From positions 2,976,001 to 3,040,000 of the forward strand of contig NZ_PGEX01000001.1 in NCBI RefSeq assembly GCF_002797675.1: a stretch of 64,000 bases of DNA. Reading direction: 5' to 3'. Positions 30,890-39,416 of this stretch are shown one piece after another (positions within the stretch are counted from its first letter, which is position 1; the number at the start of each line of letters is the position of its first letter). Below the pieces are notes generated by a model. That model had not been told where the DNA came from. It ran no database searches and saw only the letters and a list, made by a program, of their open reading frames with translations. This DNA comes from Hallerella succinigenes (GTDB lineage Bacteria; Fibrobacterota; Fibrobacteria; Fibrobacterales; Fibrobacteraceae). The translations under genes and the position numbers were made by a program.

Positions 30890-31889
30890 GGAAAGTAATC
30901 GCTTCGTGGCGAGAAGGGCTCAGCGGTTCGTAAAGTTCGAGTACGCGGAGCAAACGCTTTTTGCCCGGTTCAATATACTGCTCAAAGCTTGCAATCTTCT
31001 TTTCCATCGACAAGAAACAGAACGCTCCCATCGCCTGCATCAAACGTTGCAGGCTTGCTTGTAAAAAGAGCGTCCATGCTTCATCCTTGTCGAAGGATTC
31101 GTGGCAAAGCGTATAACCGCGGTACCAATCTTCAAAGAAATCTTCCACCATTGCTTCTGGGAGAGAGACGTACGGATCCCAAAGAAGCGAAGCGATGTCG
31201 TAGAACATCGTGCCGCGGCGAGCGCCTTGGAAGTCTACAAAGCCGACTTCGGAATTGTTGCAAACCATGATGTTCTGGGACTGGAAATCGCGATGCATCA
31301 AAACCTTCGGATGCGTGTCGACCATGCAAGCGAGGGTCGAAAAGAAGTTTTCGACTGCCTGCGGAATTTCGGCAATGCCCCTTTTCTTTTGAAGATAATT
31401 TGTACGGAAATAATCGGTTTCCCATTTGAGAGCGCTGTAATCAAAACGGCGAGCTGCAATATCTGCACGGCAAAGGAAGAACTTGGGGCTGGATTCCTGC
31501 CAGCGGACCAATGCATCGATCACAGCCGGGTACAGAACACGTGCGCTGCCAGCGAGGGTCTGACCGTCTTTGACTACAACGGAAAGGAGCGTGTGTTCGC
31601 CCATGTCCTGCATCAGGATTTGGGCGAAAGCATCGTCGACAGCCCAAATTTCTGGTGTCGGCAGGCTAAAGTCGTTAAAGGATTTTCCGTAAGAGACAAA
31701 ATGTTCAAAGTCTTCATTCGCGGAGGCGTTCGTTTGCAGAATCGCGGTCTTTTCGCCTTCGGTGATGCGGTAATATTGACGACCCGATCCTGCGGAACCG
31801 GCGAGGCTCCATGCGGCTTTAGCGGTAAAGCCTTTACTTTCAAGGGAACGGAGAATCTTGGGGGCAATTTGCGGACGTTCTTGTATCAT
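30870..31889 (-). CDS. Aminoglycoside-phosphotransferase-fold kinase, AmgK-like
   Basis: 339 residues from the ATG at 31889 (MIQERPQIAPKILRSL; CCAGGA 7 bp upstream); an earlier in-frame start at 31940 lacks an SD. Kinase-fold motifs: LMQDMGEHTLLS, the catalytic loop HRDFQSQNIMV and the metal-binding VDFQGARRGTMFYD. The order and length match AmgK, the N-acetylmuramate/GlcNAc anomeric kinase of cell-wall recycling, more than antibiotic resistance kinases. The partner MurU is not visible nearby. Assignment to amino-sugar phosphorylation is inferred. Confidence 0.8.
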   Translation of the reverse strand: MIQERPQIAPKILRSLESKGFTAKAAWSLAGSAGSGRQYYRITEGEKTAILQTNASANEDFEHFVSYGKSFNDFSLPTPEIWAVDDAFAQILMQDMGEHTLLSVVVKDGQTLAGSARVLYPAVIDALVRWQESSPKFFLCRADIAARRFDYSALKWETDYFRTNYLQKKRGIAEIPQAVENFFSTLACMVDTHPKVLMHRDFQSQNIMVCNNSEVGFVDFQGARRGTMFYDIASLLWDPYVSLPEAMVEDFFEDWYRGYTLCHESFDKDEAWTLFLQASLQRLMQAMGAFCFLSMEKKIASFEQYIEPGKKRLLRVLELYEPLSPSRHEAITFLKNSLL

Positions 31890-32025
31890 AGCGTATCCTG
31901 GAATTGAATTTCTTTGATAATATATCATTCTAATTTTCATTTTTGTACGAAATTCAAATATTTCAAAAATATTTTTTTGAATTTCCCGTTGCCATTGCCA
32001 AAAAGCTTTTTTATTTTCTTTGCGT

Positions 32026-32100
32026 ATGAATTACTCGATCATCACTCTCAACGGCAACAACTGGTGGTGGCGTACTTTGAAATCGGAGTACGCGTTTTGA
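32026..32100 (+). CDS. trpL: trp leader peptide
   Basis: 24 codons, starting MNYSIITLNGNN, then WWW and RTLKSEYAF, with TGA at 32098-32100. Three tryptophan codons in a row at residues 13-15 are the sensor of tryptophan supply. Product is not expected to have a function of its own. No clear Shine-Dalgarno. Confidence 0.85.
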   Translation: MNYSIITLNGNNWWWRTLKSEYAF

Positions 32101-32127
32101 TCGTTTGATCCATTTTTAGGCAAATGC

Positions 32128-32158
32128 GGCTCCGATATGAAATCGGGGCTTTTTTTTT
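32128..32158 (+). terminator. Attenuator terminator
   Basis: GCTCCGAT-atgaa-ATCGGGGC, an 8-bp stem with one U-G pair, followed by nine T. It lies 31 bp before the trpE start. Confidence 0.85.
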
Positions 32159-32189
32159 GCATTAGAAATTCAATTATAAGGAAGAAATC

Positions 32190-33599
32190 ATGACCGAAAG
32201 AACAGACAGTATCTATGTAGCGCTCCCCGGTGAACGCTATACCCCGTTCTCCTTAGCGAAAAAGCTCGGCGCTAAGGCAATCTTTGAATCGGCAAGCTTT
32301 GCGCACGGTCGTAGCCGCTATTCCACTCTGATGGTAGACGAAGGCTTCCGTTTGCGTCAGAACGAAAAGGACGTGAGCATTATCGTGGACGGCAAGGAAA
32401 GCGTCTTTTTGAAGGAAGGCGAAGGAGACATTCTCGATGCTCTTTTAAGGATCTCTGCGGAAAATACGGTTCCGCCTAACCAGATCCCAATCCCTTCTTC
32501 GGGCGTGGGCTATCTCGGCTATGAATTCTGCGCCCGCTGCGATACGATTCGCCTGGCTCCGCAGGTCGATGAATTGAACATTCCAGAAGCGGAATTCTTA
32601 ATCGGTCACATTTACATCGTCTTTGACCACTTTACCGAAAAGCTTCACCTGTTCGCTCTGAACTACGAAGAACACCAGATTAATTTGCCGGCTGCGATCG
32701 AAAACATCCAGAAGCGTCTTGCGGATCTGGACTTTAGCTATCTCGCTCCGGAAGCCAAGTACAGCAAGGGCATTACGATGACGGACATCGAAAACTCTCG
32801 CAAGGAATACGTGGAAAAGGTCGCGGAACTGCAGAAGCATATTATCGCAGGTGACATCGTGCAAGCGGTCCCATCTCGCCGCATCCAGTTCGCAAGCGAT
32901 ATCGAAGCTTTGGACATTTATCGCAGACTTCGCACGGTGAACCCGTCGCCGTATATGTTCTACCTCGATTACGGTACGCATCAGTTCATCGGCGCTTCGC
33001 CGGAAAGCCTTGTACGTGTGCGCGAGGGCATCGCCACAATTCACCCGATTGCCGGTACACGTCGTCGCGGTAAAGATGAAGCGGAAGATGAAATACTCAT
33101 CAAGAATTTGAAGGCCGATCCCAAGGAACGCGCAGAACACCTGATGCTCGTGGACCTAGCTCGTAACGACCTCGGCCGAGTTTGTGAAGCGGGTACCGTG
33201 GAAACGACCAAGTACATGGATTGCGAAAAGTTCAGCCATGTGATTCACCTCGTTTCCGATGTGCAGGGAAAGGTTTCGAAGGGCAAAAAAGCGATTGAAG
33301 TCTTGCGTTCGAGCTTCCCGGCGGGTACGGTGAGCGGCGCTCCGAAAATCAGCGCAATCGAAATTCTTTCTCGCCTTGAAAAGGTCAAGCGTCGCTTCTA
33401 TGCGGGTGCCGTGGGCTATATGGAATCCGATGGTGACTTGGATTTTTGCATTGCCATTCGTTGCTGCTTGAAGCAGGGTAAGACGATTAGCTTGCAGGCG
33501 GGAGGCGGTATTGTCGCAGCCTCTAACGCTGAACGTGAATTCGAAGAAACAAATGAGAAATTGGGTGCCGTCCGCGCCGTGTTGGAAGGAGAAAATTAA
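32190..33599 (+). CDS. trpE: Anthranilate synthase component I
   Basis: 469 residues. It converts chorismate to anthranilate using ammonia from TrpG. Chorismate-binding signatures: IHPIAGTRRRGKDE, ERAEHLMLVDLARNDLGRVC, SSFPAGTVSGAPKISAIEIL and GGGIVAASNAEREFEE. The N-terminal tryptophan-inhibition motif is present as FESASFAHGRSRYSTLM in place of the usual LLES. AAGGA lies 8 bp before the ATG. It is the first structural gene after the attenuator; the next ORF begins one base after its TAA. Confidence 0.97.
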   Translation: MTERTDSIYVALPGERYTPFSLAKKLGAKAIFESASFAHGRSRYSTLMVDEGFRLRQNEKDVSIIVDGKESVFLKEGEGDILDALLRISAENTVPPNQIPIPSSGVGYLGYEFCARCDTIRLAPQVDELNIPEAEFLIGHIYIVFDHFTEKLHLFALNYEEHQINLPAAIENIQKRLADLDFSYLAPEAKYSKGITMTDIENSRKEYVEKVAELQKHIIAGDIVQAVPSRRIQFASDIEALDIYRRLRTVNPSPYMFYLDYGTHQFIGASPESLVRVREGIATIHPIAGTRRRGKDEAEDEILIKNLKADPKERAEHLMLVDLARNDLGRVCEAGTVETTKYMDCEKFSHVIHLVSDVQGKVSKGKKAIEVLRSSFPAGTVSGAPKISAIEILSRLEKVKRRFYAGAVGYMESDGDLDFCIAIRCCLKQGKTISLQAGGGIVAASNAEREFEETNEKLGAVRAVLEGEN

Positions 33600-33600
33600 A

Positions 33601-35199
33601 ATGATCGTCATTATCGATAACTACGATTCCTTTACATACAACGTCTATCAGGCGCTGGCAAAAATCACCCCGGAAGAAATTCGCGTGCTCCGTAGCCGTG
33701 AATGCACGATCCAGGAAATTGAAGCCTTGAATCCGAGCCGTTTGATCGTGAGCCCGGGTCCGGGTCGTCCGGAAGATGCGGGAATTTCCGTAGAAGCGAT
33801 CAAGCATTTTGCTGGCAAGCTTCCGATTCTCGGCGTATGCCTCGGGCATCAGGCTATCGGCTACGCTTTTGGTGCAAAGATTGTGCAGGCGAAGTTCATT
33901 AAGCACGGCATTGCGGAAGAAATTGACTTGGACGGCAAGGGCCTTTTCCGTACCATCGGCAAGAAGAACATCTTTACGCGTTACCACAGCCTTGTGATCG
34001 ATGAATCGACACTGCCTTCGGATTTTGAAATCACGGCACGTGCTACGGACGGCGACATTATGGGCATTCGCCATAAGACGATGCCGATTGAAGGCGTGCA
34101 GTTCCATCCGGAATCCATTGCGAGCGGCCGTGCAGACGAATTTTTCAAGGCGTTCTTGAACTACCGTCGCGAACCGCTCGATGTGCGCGGCATTTTGAAC
34201 ACGCTCATGGACGGCAAGGATCTTTCCCGTAAGACAGCAGAGCTCTTTATGGAAGACCTGACGGACGGCATCATGGATGAACGCCAGATGGCGGGCATCT
34301 TGACCGCACTCTTTGCTAAGGGTCCTGTGGCAGACGAAATCGCCGGCTGCGCCTATGTGCTGAACAAGAAGAAACGCCGTTTCCCGTACAGCGGTGACGA
34401 ACTCACGGATATCGTGGGTACGGGTGGCGATGGTAAGGGAAGCTTCAACGTGAGTTCCCTTTCGGGCCTCATCGCCGCGACTTGCGGTGCGAAGGTAGCT
34501 AAGCACGGTAACCGTGCCGTTTCGAGCAAGTCGGGCGCAGCGGACTTCTATACGGCTGCAGGCTTTAAGCTCGATATGACGCCAACGCAGGCTGCAACAG
34601 TCATCGACAAGACGAACTTTGTATTTCTCATGGCTCCGGTTTATCACAGCGCAATGCGCTTTGCGGCCCCGGTGCGTGCGGCTCTTGGCGTAAAGACCAT
34701 CATGAACTTGCTTGGACCTCTCACGAACCCGGCTGAAGCCAAGTATCTGATGCTCGGCGTATACAGCAAATCAGTGCTCGAACCGTTTACCAAGGCGGCA
34801 AAGGCTCTCGGTGCAAAGCGTGTGATGGTCGCAATCAGCGATGACGGCTATGATGAAATTTCTCCGTGCGTTCCGTCAACGATTGCAGAAATTCTCGAAG
34901 ACGGCAAGTACCGTGAATACCGCCTGGATCCAAAGGAATTCGGCGTTCCGTCTGTGGACCCGGAAGATCTCGCCGGCGGCACGGGCGCAGACAACTTTGC
35001 GCTCGCCATAGATCTGTTGAATGGCAAGGGTCGCCCGGGCATCAAGTATGCTTGCGCTTTGAATGCGGGGGCAGCCCTTTATATTAGCAATAAGGCAAAG
35101 ACCGTGAAGGAAGGCTACGACATGGCGATGAAGGCAATGGAAGACGGCTCAGTTCTAAAGAAGATCGAAGAAGTCAAGAACGCCACTCAGCAGTTCTAA
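33601..35199 (+). CDS. trpGD: Fused anthranilate synthase component II and anthranilate phosphoribosyltransferase
   Basis: 532 residues, a fusion like E. coli TrpGD (531). TrpG part about 1-192: class I glutaminase with C80 in ILGVCLGHQ and H169/E171 in GVQFHPES. TrpD part about 200-532: GTGGDGKGSFNVS for phosphoribosyl diphosphate and KHGNRAVSSKSGAAD. The ATG at 33601 is chosen because GGAG lies 8 bp upstream and the glutaminase starts normally (MIVIIDNYDSFTYN); an ORF from 33511 overlaps trpE in another frame. No trpC, F, B or A follow; a terminator closes the operon. Confidence 0.96.
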   Translation: MIVIIDNYDSFTYNVYQALAKITPEEIRVLRSRECTIQEIEALNPSRLIVSPGPGRPEDAGISVEAIKHFAGKLPILGVCLGHQAIGYAFGAKIVQAKFIKHGIAEEIDLDGKGLFRTIGKKNIFTRYHSLVIDESTLPSDFEITARATDGDIMGIRHKTMPIEGVQFHPESIASGRADEFFKAFLNYRREPLDVRGILNTLMDGKDLSRKTAELFMEDLTDGIMDERQMAGILTALFAKGPVADEIAGCAYVLNKKKRRFPYSGDELTDIVGTGGDGKGSFNVSSLSGLIAATCGAKVAKHGNRAVSSKSGAADFYTAAGFKLDMTPTQAATVIDKTNFVFLMAPVYHSAMRFAAPVRAALGVKTIMNLLGPLTNPAEAKYLMLGVYSKSVLEPFTKAAKALGAKRVMVAISDDGYDEISPCVPSTIAEILEDGKYREYRLDPKEFGVPSVDPEDLAGGTGADNFALAIDLLNGKGRPGIKYACALNAGAALYISNKAKTVKEGYDMAMKAMEDGSVLKKIEEVKNATQQF

Positions 35200-35221
35200 A
35201 CTTCCTCGCTTTGGAATATGA

Positions 35222-35251
35222 AAAAGGCCCGCAATGATGCGGGTCTTTTTT
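35222..35251 (+). terminator. Terminator after trpGD
   Basis: GGCCCGC-aatgat-GCGGGTC flanked by A-rich and T6 sequence; may act in both directions for the convergent trxA. Confidence 0.85.
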
Positions 35252-35306
35252 GCAATGCTTGAATTTTAATTTACAATGCTGTGTTTGCCGTTCAAACAGA
35301 ATCAAA

Positions 35307-35624
35307 TTAGAGGTTCTTGTTGATAGCGGCAACAAGCGTGTTCTTGGGAACTGCACCGACGATATTTGCCACTTCCAAACCGTTCTTGAAAAACTTCATG
35401 TTCGGGATGTTCGTAATGCCGAAACGAGCGCAAAGAGATTCGTTCGAATCCACGTCCACCTTGGCAACGACGATCTTTTCGTCAAATTCTTGGGCGAGTT
35501 CTTCCATCACAGGACCCATCATCTGGCACGGTCTGCACCATACAGCCCAGAAGTCCACCAAGACGAGTTTACCAGAATTTATCACCTGGTCAAAATCTTT
35601 TTCTGTCACATTGAGAACGGACAT
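35307..35624 (-). CDS. trxA: Thioredoxin
   Basis: 105 residues, the usual size for TrxA. Active site WCRPC (C30, C33) in DFWAVWCRPCQMMGPVMEEL; the common form is WCGPC, and the change of G to R can shift the redox potential. The cis-proline segment FGITNIPNMKFFKNG is intact. It reduces protein disulphides in the cytoplasm with thioredoxin reductase. GAGAGGTG lies 6 bp before the ATG. Divergent from the barrel gene at 35685. Confidence 0.95.
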   Translation of the reverse strand: MSVLNVTEKDFDQVINSGKLVLVDFWAVWCRPCQMMGPVMEELAQEFDEKIVVAKVDVDSNESLCARFGITNIPNMKFFKNGLEVANIVGAVPKNTLVAAINKNL

Positions 35625-35658
35625 TCTTCACCTCTCTAAATTTTTGCTATAAAATAGC

Positions 35659-35666
35659 TATTTTTC
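35659..35666 (+). promoter_or_regulatory. TATTTTTC box before the outer-membrane gene
   Basis: TAnnTTT-type box 18 bp before the ATG at 35685, in the 60-bp gap to the divergent trxA. Confidence 0.35.
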
Positions 35667-35684
35667 TACATCGAGAGTATAGAT

Positions 35685-37601
35685 ATGCCTTTTTTTGCGA
35701 TTCTCATCACGTTTTGCCTGTTCCTTTCGCCAGCACTCGCTGCTGTCGATGAACTCAGCACAGCGCGCAAGGGAGCAGAATCGCCGGAAATCGCAGAACG
35801 CACCTACGACTTGGAAGGTCAGAAGGCGGAATGGATTCTCGGCACTTCGATTCTCGGCAATCCGGATTTGGATTTTCGTTCCGCAGGAATCGGCGGCCCC
35901 ACGCGCAGACTCCCCTCTAAGCTTGCTGGCATTTTCACGTTCCCGCTTGAATACGATGAGACGCAGCTTTCGATGTATGGCGAAAACGGTGTGATGAAGG
36001 AAGACTTTGCCCGCGGAATTCCTGTGGACACTCCAGAAACGCATATCCTTTGGGAACGTTATTCGTTTAACGGAAACTCTTTCGGTTTGGACTTTAGACG
36101 TCTGTTGCTCGACAGCATTGAGCTCGATATCGGTTGGGCAAGCTATTCAAATGACAGCTCCAAAGTATTCCGCTATCAGGATGTGACCCACCAGCCGTTC
36201 TTTGCTTTGGGACGAGACTCTTCGCAGATTCCATTCACCGGGCGTAACGTACAAATGAACACGACGCATTTTAAGCCTGCGATTGCCTGGTATTTTCCCA
36301 AGGGAACCGCCGTGGCAAGCATGAGCTACCTCGTGGTAGAGAACGACGATATTCCTCCGTACTCATACACGCAGGATACGACCGATTACAGCAGTGTAAC
36401 CTATTTGAGAAACCCGTTGAATACGGAATTGCGTTCGTTCACGTATGGCATTCGCGGATCGTTTCATCCGATCAAGCCGTTAGAAATTTATGCAAGCATT
36501 TACAGCGGCGAGCATGAAATCCATTACGACAGTTTGCCGGATTTGGTGAAGAGCATTCAAGACACTCTCGATGAAGACGGCAAAACGATCCAAGATACTA
36601 CCTGGTACGGTGTGACCGACGCTTTGAAATATGAAACGATCAATGGCGAAGGCGGAATTGCGTTAAAACTTCCGCTGAATCCAGCACTTCGCATGCAGTA
36701 TGAATTCACCGAGCTCAATTCCCGGTACAAGCAGGACCGTGAACTTTATTATTTGGAATTGAAAGACGAACTCGCATTCCTCGAATTTAGAGTTCAGGCA
36801 GGTGCGTTGCGCAATTCGAACATCTTTGATTCCGTGGAAGTGGCAAAGATGACATCCGCCTATGCGACTTTGCACTTGCCGTACCATTTGGACCTCAAGG
36901 GGACGGTTCGAAACGACGTGCGCTTCCCCGATGTCGATGAGCTCAAGGTTTACAACCGCGCCCGATATGCTTACCCGAACAAAGATTTGAAGGAAGAAGA
37001 ACGCGTACGCATGACCGGAGATTTCGAATGGAATCCGGGTGGAATCTTTTACGGCGTCGGTTTGCGATACGAATATGCGGATAATCCGATCAAGCAGCGC
37101 TGGGTAACAGGAGAAGGTCTCGAATCGATTGAAACGGCTTCGCAGTGGATCAATCTGGATTATGCAGAAGTTTTGGACTGGTATGTGGCGGCAGGCATTT
37201 CCATTGGAAATTGGCAGCTCTATTTGGAACGTGAACAGTCCCTAGCAAAAGAGAATCGCCCGATCGATGTCACGGATCTTTATTACAAAGGTTACATCCG
37301 CTGGTCGGATAAATTTGTGAAGAACCGTTTAGGCGTAAGCGTCGCCTTCAACTTTACATGGTTCGGCAACCGCTACGATCTTCAAGTGACGGAAGACGAG
37401 GAAACAGAAAAAGAAGTGCTGGAAGTCGTCGAACTCAAGCATTATCTCGCTCTGAACTTTGAAGCCCGCATGCGGATTCTTACGTTCTCGCTGTACACGC
37501 GTATCGACAATTTAAATCACAGCCTTTATGAACCTGCTGCGGGTTACCGACCCGAAGGAATCCGATTCCTCTACGGCATTACGTGGAGCTTTGACAATTA
37601 A
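35685..37601 (+). CDS. Putative outer-membrane beta-barrel protein
   Basis: 638 residues, signal peptide MPFFAILITFCLFLSPALAA. The mature protein is rich in alternating aromatic and polar strands (FGLDFRRLLLDSIELDIGWA, FTYGIRGSFHPIKPLEIYAS) and ends with the aromatic barrel terminus ITWSFDN. There is no TonB box or plug domain, so it is not a typical TonB-dependent receptor; an outer-membrane channel or porin-like protein is more likely. A specific family is not recognised. It is probably monocistronic and faces the convergent cyclase gene. Confidence 0.75.
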   Translation: MPFFAILITFCLFLSPALAAVDELSTARKGAESPEIAERTYDLEGQKAEWILGTSILGNPDLDFRSAGIGGPTRRLPSKLAGIFTFPLEYDETQLSMYGENGVMKEDFARGIPVDTPETHILWERYSFNGNSFGLDFRRLLLDSIELDIGWASYSNDSSKVFRYQDVTHQPFFALGRDSSQIPFTGRNVQMNTTHFKPAIAWYFPKGTAVASMSYLVVENDDIPPYSYTQDTTDYSSVTYLRNPLNTELRSFTYGIRGSFHPIKPLEIYASIYSGEHEIHYDSLPDLVKSIQDTLDEDGKTIQDTTWYGVTDALKYETINGEGGIALKLPLNPALRMQYEFTELNSRYKQDRELYYLELKDELAFLEFRVQAGALRNSNIFDSVEVAKMTSAYATLHLPYHLDLKGTVRNDVRFPDVDELKVYNRARYAYPNKDLKEEERVRMTGDFEWNPGGIFYGVGLRYEYADNPIKQRWVTGEGLESIETASQWINLDYAEVLDWYVAAGISIGNWQLYLEREQSLAKENRPIDVTDLYYKGYIRWSDKFVKNRLGVSVAFNFTWFGNRYDLQVTEDEETEKEVLEVVELKHYLALNFEARMRILTFSLYTRIDNLNHSLYEPAAGYRPEGIRFLYGITWSFDN

Positions 37602-37613
37602 AAGGCTCAAAGA

Positions 37614-38342
37614 TCAGGGTTTGATTTGAACCTTGTACATCACCGGCCAGTTTTTCCCAGTGATCCAAAAAGCTTTTCCGTCATAGGCGATGCCGTTCAG
37701 GACTTCTGCTTCCGGAATCTTTTTACGGATCTGACGGGCAATCCTTGAAAAATCATACCACTTGAGAACCTTGCCCGATTTCGGATCAATTGCGGCAATG
37801 GAATCGGACTGCCAAACGTTTGCGTAAACAATGTCCCCCACCGCTTCCAGTTCATTCAGATTGCGGACAGGTTTGGAATCGTCCGTTACAGAAACGTTTC
37901 GAAAAACGTTCTTTTCGCCAGGCGAAAGAAAGTACAGGCGATCACTGCCATCAGACATCAACAAGGAGCCTTTATAAAAAGCGAGTCCCCAGCCTTCTGT
38001 CGGAATCGAAAAGGCGCTTTTGCGGGTTAGCGTTTGAGCGTCATAAACGAAAGCGGTTCCCTCACGCCAAGTCAGCCAAAAAATATCGTTTCCCAGTTTA
38101 ATGGACCCTTCGCCAAAAAATCGAGATTCCAAAGAAACGGAATCCGTCGGTGCTTTGCCCGGCGCCGGGTAACGGAACATTCGGGATTTCCCATAATGCC
38201 CCGTCGTTTCGTAAAGAACTCCCCCGTCAAAAAACAGGCCCTGCGTATAATGGTCCACAGAATGTTCTGCGGAATCCAAAACCGTAAAAGAGCCGAGAGC
38301 CGCGGCGCAGAGGAGTTCAGAAAGCATTACTTCGAAAGCCAA
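37614..38342 (-). CDS. Glutaminyl-peptide cyclotransferase (plant type)
   Basis: 242 residues (start could also be the ATG at residue 6, 38327). Five-bladed propeller of PF05096: HYTQGLFFDGGVLYETTGHY at residues 31-50, GEGSIKLGNDIFWLTWREG, TEGWGLAFYKGSLLMSDGSD, LNELEAVGDIVYANVWQSD and IDPKSGKVLKWYD, all characteristic of papaya-type glutaminyl cyclase. It cyclises N-terminal glutamine to pyroglutamate on exported proteins. A weak N-terminal hydrophobic stretch (LLCAAALGSF) suggests export. The gene overlaps the end of the upstream propeller gene by 16 bp, so they are likely co-transcribed. Confidence 0.88.
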   Translation of the reverse strand: MAFEVMLSELLCAAALGSFTVLDSAEHSVDHYTQGLFFDGGVLYETTGHYGKSRMFRYPAPGKAPTDSVSLESRFFGEGSIKLGNDIFWLTWREGTAFVYDAQTLTRKSAFSIPTEGWGLAFYKGSLLMSDGSDRLYFLSPGEKNVFRNVSVTDDSKPVRNLNELEAVGDIVYANVWQSDSIAAIDPKSGKVLKWYDFSRIARQIRKKIPEAEVLNGIAYDGKAFWITGKNWPVMYKVQIKP

Positions 38343-39364
38343 ATGTCCGGCCAGCGGTCATTGCCGGAGTGATACGTGATACGAGCTGCGGTCTTTGGAT
38401 CTTTACCGATTTCCCACAGGTAAAGTTCGTAATCATAAATGTCGTGATCGTGACCCTTTGCCGTTGCGCCCCAGACGAGCCATTTGCCGTTTGCGGAAAC
38501 GCGCGGGAAGTATTCATGCGAGCGACGGCCCGGAAGGTCCATGAGCTTCGCGGCTTTCGGAACGCCAAAGAAGCCGACCTTTTCTTGCTGTTCGCCGTTC
38601 TTGACGTTGAACCAAAGAATTTCACTTGGAGCGGCAGTGCCACCGTTACCCGTCGGATTTACACGGTAAACCTTGCTGCCGTCGGCAAAGAAGTCAATTT
38701 GACAGCCGTCTCCGGACTTGTTCCACTTTTTATTTGCAATGTCCCAGATGCCCGTTTCGCGCATGGAACCGCGGAGGGTGATGGCGATGTACTTGCCATC
38801 TGGAGAAAGGTTCGGTTCCTGCAGAATGACGCCCTTTTCGTCAAAGGCTTTTTCGCCGTCCAAAAGCAGCTTTTCTTCACCCGATTCGAGGTTCTTCTGG
38901 AACACTTTTGCGCCGCGGGAAAAAACGATGTTTTTACCATCTGGGCGGAAAGTGCCCCAGGTGGCGTTATCGGCGACTTTCTTTTCGTTTTCACCGTTCA
39001 CGTCGATCATCCAGAGATCCCATTTTTCTGGATAATTCGCATCGTTTTCCGGAGTCCAGCCACCCTTGGAACGGGTAAAGATGATCTTTTGACCGTCCGG
39101 AGAGAAGCGCGGAAACCAGTCCACGGTAGAAGAATTGGTGAGCGCCTTCGAATCAGTTCCGTCTGCGTTCATAATCCAAAGATCATGCGTCGAATGGACA
39201 CGGGATGTGGACCAGACGATTTTACCGTTGAGCTTTCCCTTGATCGCATTCAAGGATGACTGTTCTTCGGAAGTCGGGGCTACCGGAGCACCTGTCGGAG
39301 CTTCATCTGCAAAAGCGAATGTAGAAAGGGCGAGCGTTGCAACGGCGAGTTTCAAAATTTTCAT
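38327..39364 (-). CDS. Exported TolB-like beta-propeller protein
   Basis: 345 residues from the ATG at 39364 (MKILKLAVATLALSTFAFAD, signal peptide); GAGGAATTC lies upstream. WD40-like/PD40 blades are visible: STRVHSTHDLWIMNADGTD, FPRFSPDGQKIIFTRSKGG, WDLWMIDVNGENEKKV, NLSPDGKYIAITLRG. Such TolB-type propellers bind proteins or glycans in the periplasm; there is no TolB N-terminal domain and no enzymatic motif. The cyclotransferase gene overlaps its 3' end by 16 bp, which suggests a joint role in processing exported proteins. Confidence 0.85.
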   Translation of the reverse strand: MKILKLAVATLALSTFAFADEAPTGAPVAPTSEEQSSLNAIKGKLNGKIVWSTSRVHSTHDLWIMNADGTDSKALTNSSTVDWFPRFSPDGQKIIFTRSKGGWTPENDANYPEKWDLWMIDVNGENEKKVADNATWGTFRPDGKNIVFSRGAKVFQKNLESGEEKLLLDGEKAFDEKGVILQEPNLSPDGKYIAITLRGSMRETGIWDIANKKWNKSGDGCQIDFFADGSKVYRVNPTGNGGTAAPSEILWFNVKNGEQQEKVGFFGVPKAAKLMDLPGRRSHEYFPRVSANGKWLVWGATAKGHDHDIYDYELYLWEIGKDPKTAARITYHSGNDRWPDIWLSK

Positions 39365-39416
39365 TTTAGAATTCCTCAAATCAAATTCAAATATGGAATA
39401 TAAAATATAAATGAGT

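Larger units (their letters stand above)
32022..32159 (+). promoter_or_regulatory. trp operon transcription attenuator
   Basis: The 5' region GCGTA...TACTCGAT (32022-32039) can pair with ATCGGAGTACGC (32082-32093), the pause-type 1:2 hairpin over the leader ORF. ATCGGAG (32082-32088) is perfectly complementary to CTCCGAT (32130-32136), the antiterminator; the latter is also the left arm of the terminator. Three consecutive UGG codons in the leader peptide lie just before the second segment, so a ribosome stalled for Trp-tRNA would favour the antiterminator. It controls trpE and trpGD. Confidence 0.85.

Noticed and set aside
33511-33600. Extended start of trpGD overlapping trpE
   Set aside because: The extension reads trpE in another frame; the glutaminase domain starts normally at 33601 with GGAG upstream.
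35525-35539. WCRPC in place of WCGPC in thioredoxin as a novelty
   Set aside because: Variants at this position are known in bacterial thioredoxins; all other features are standard.
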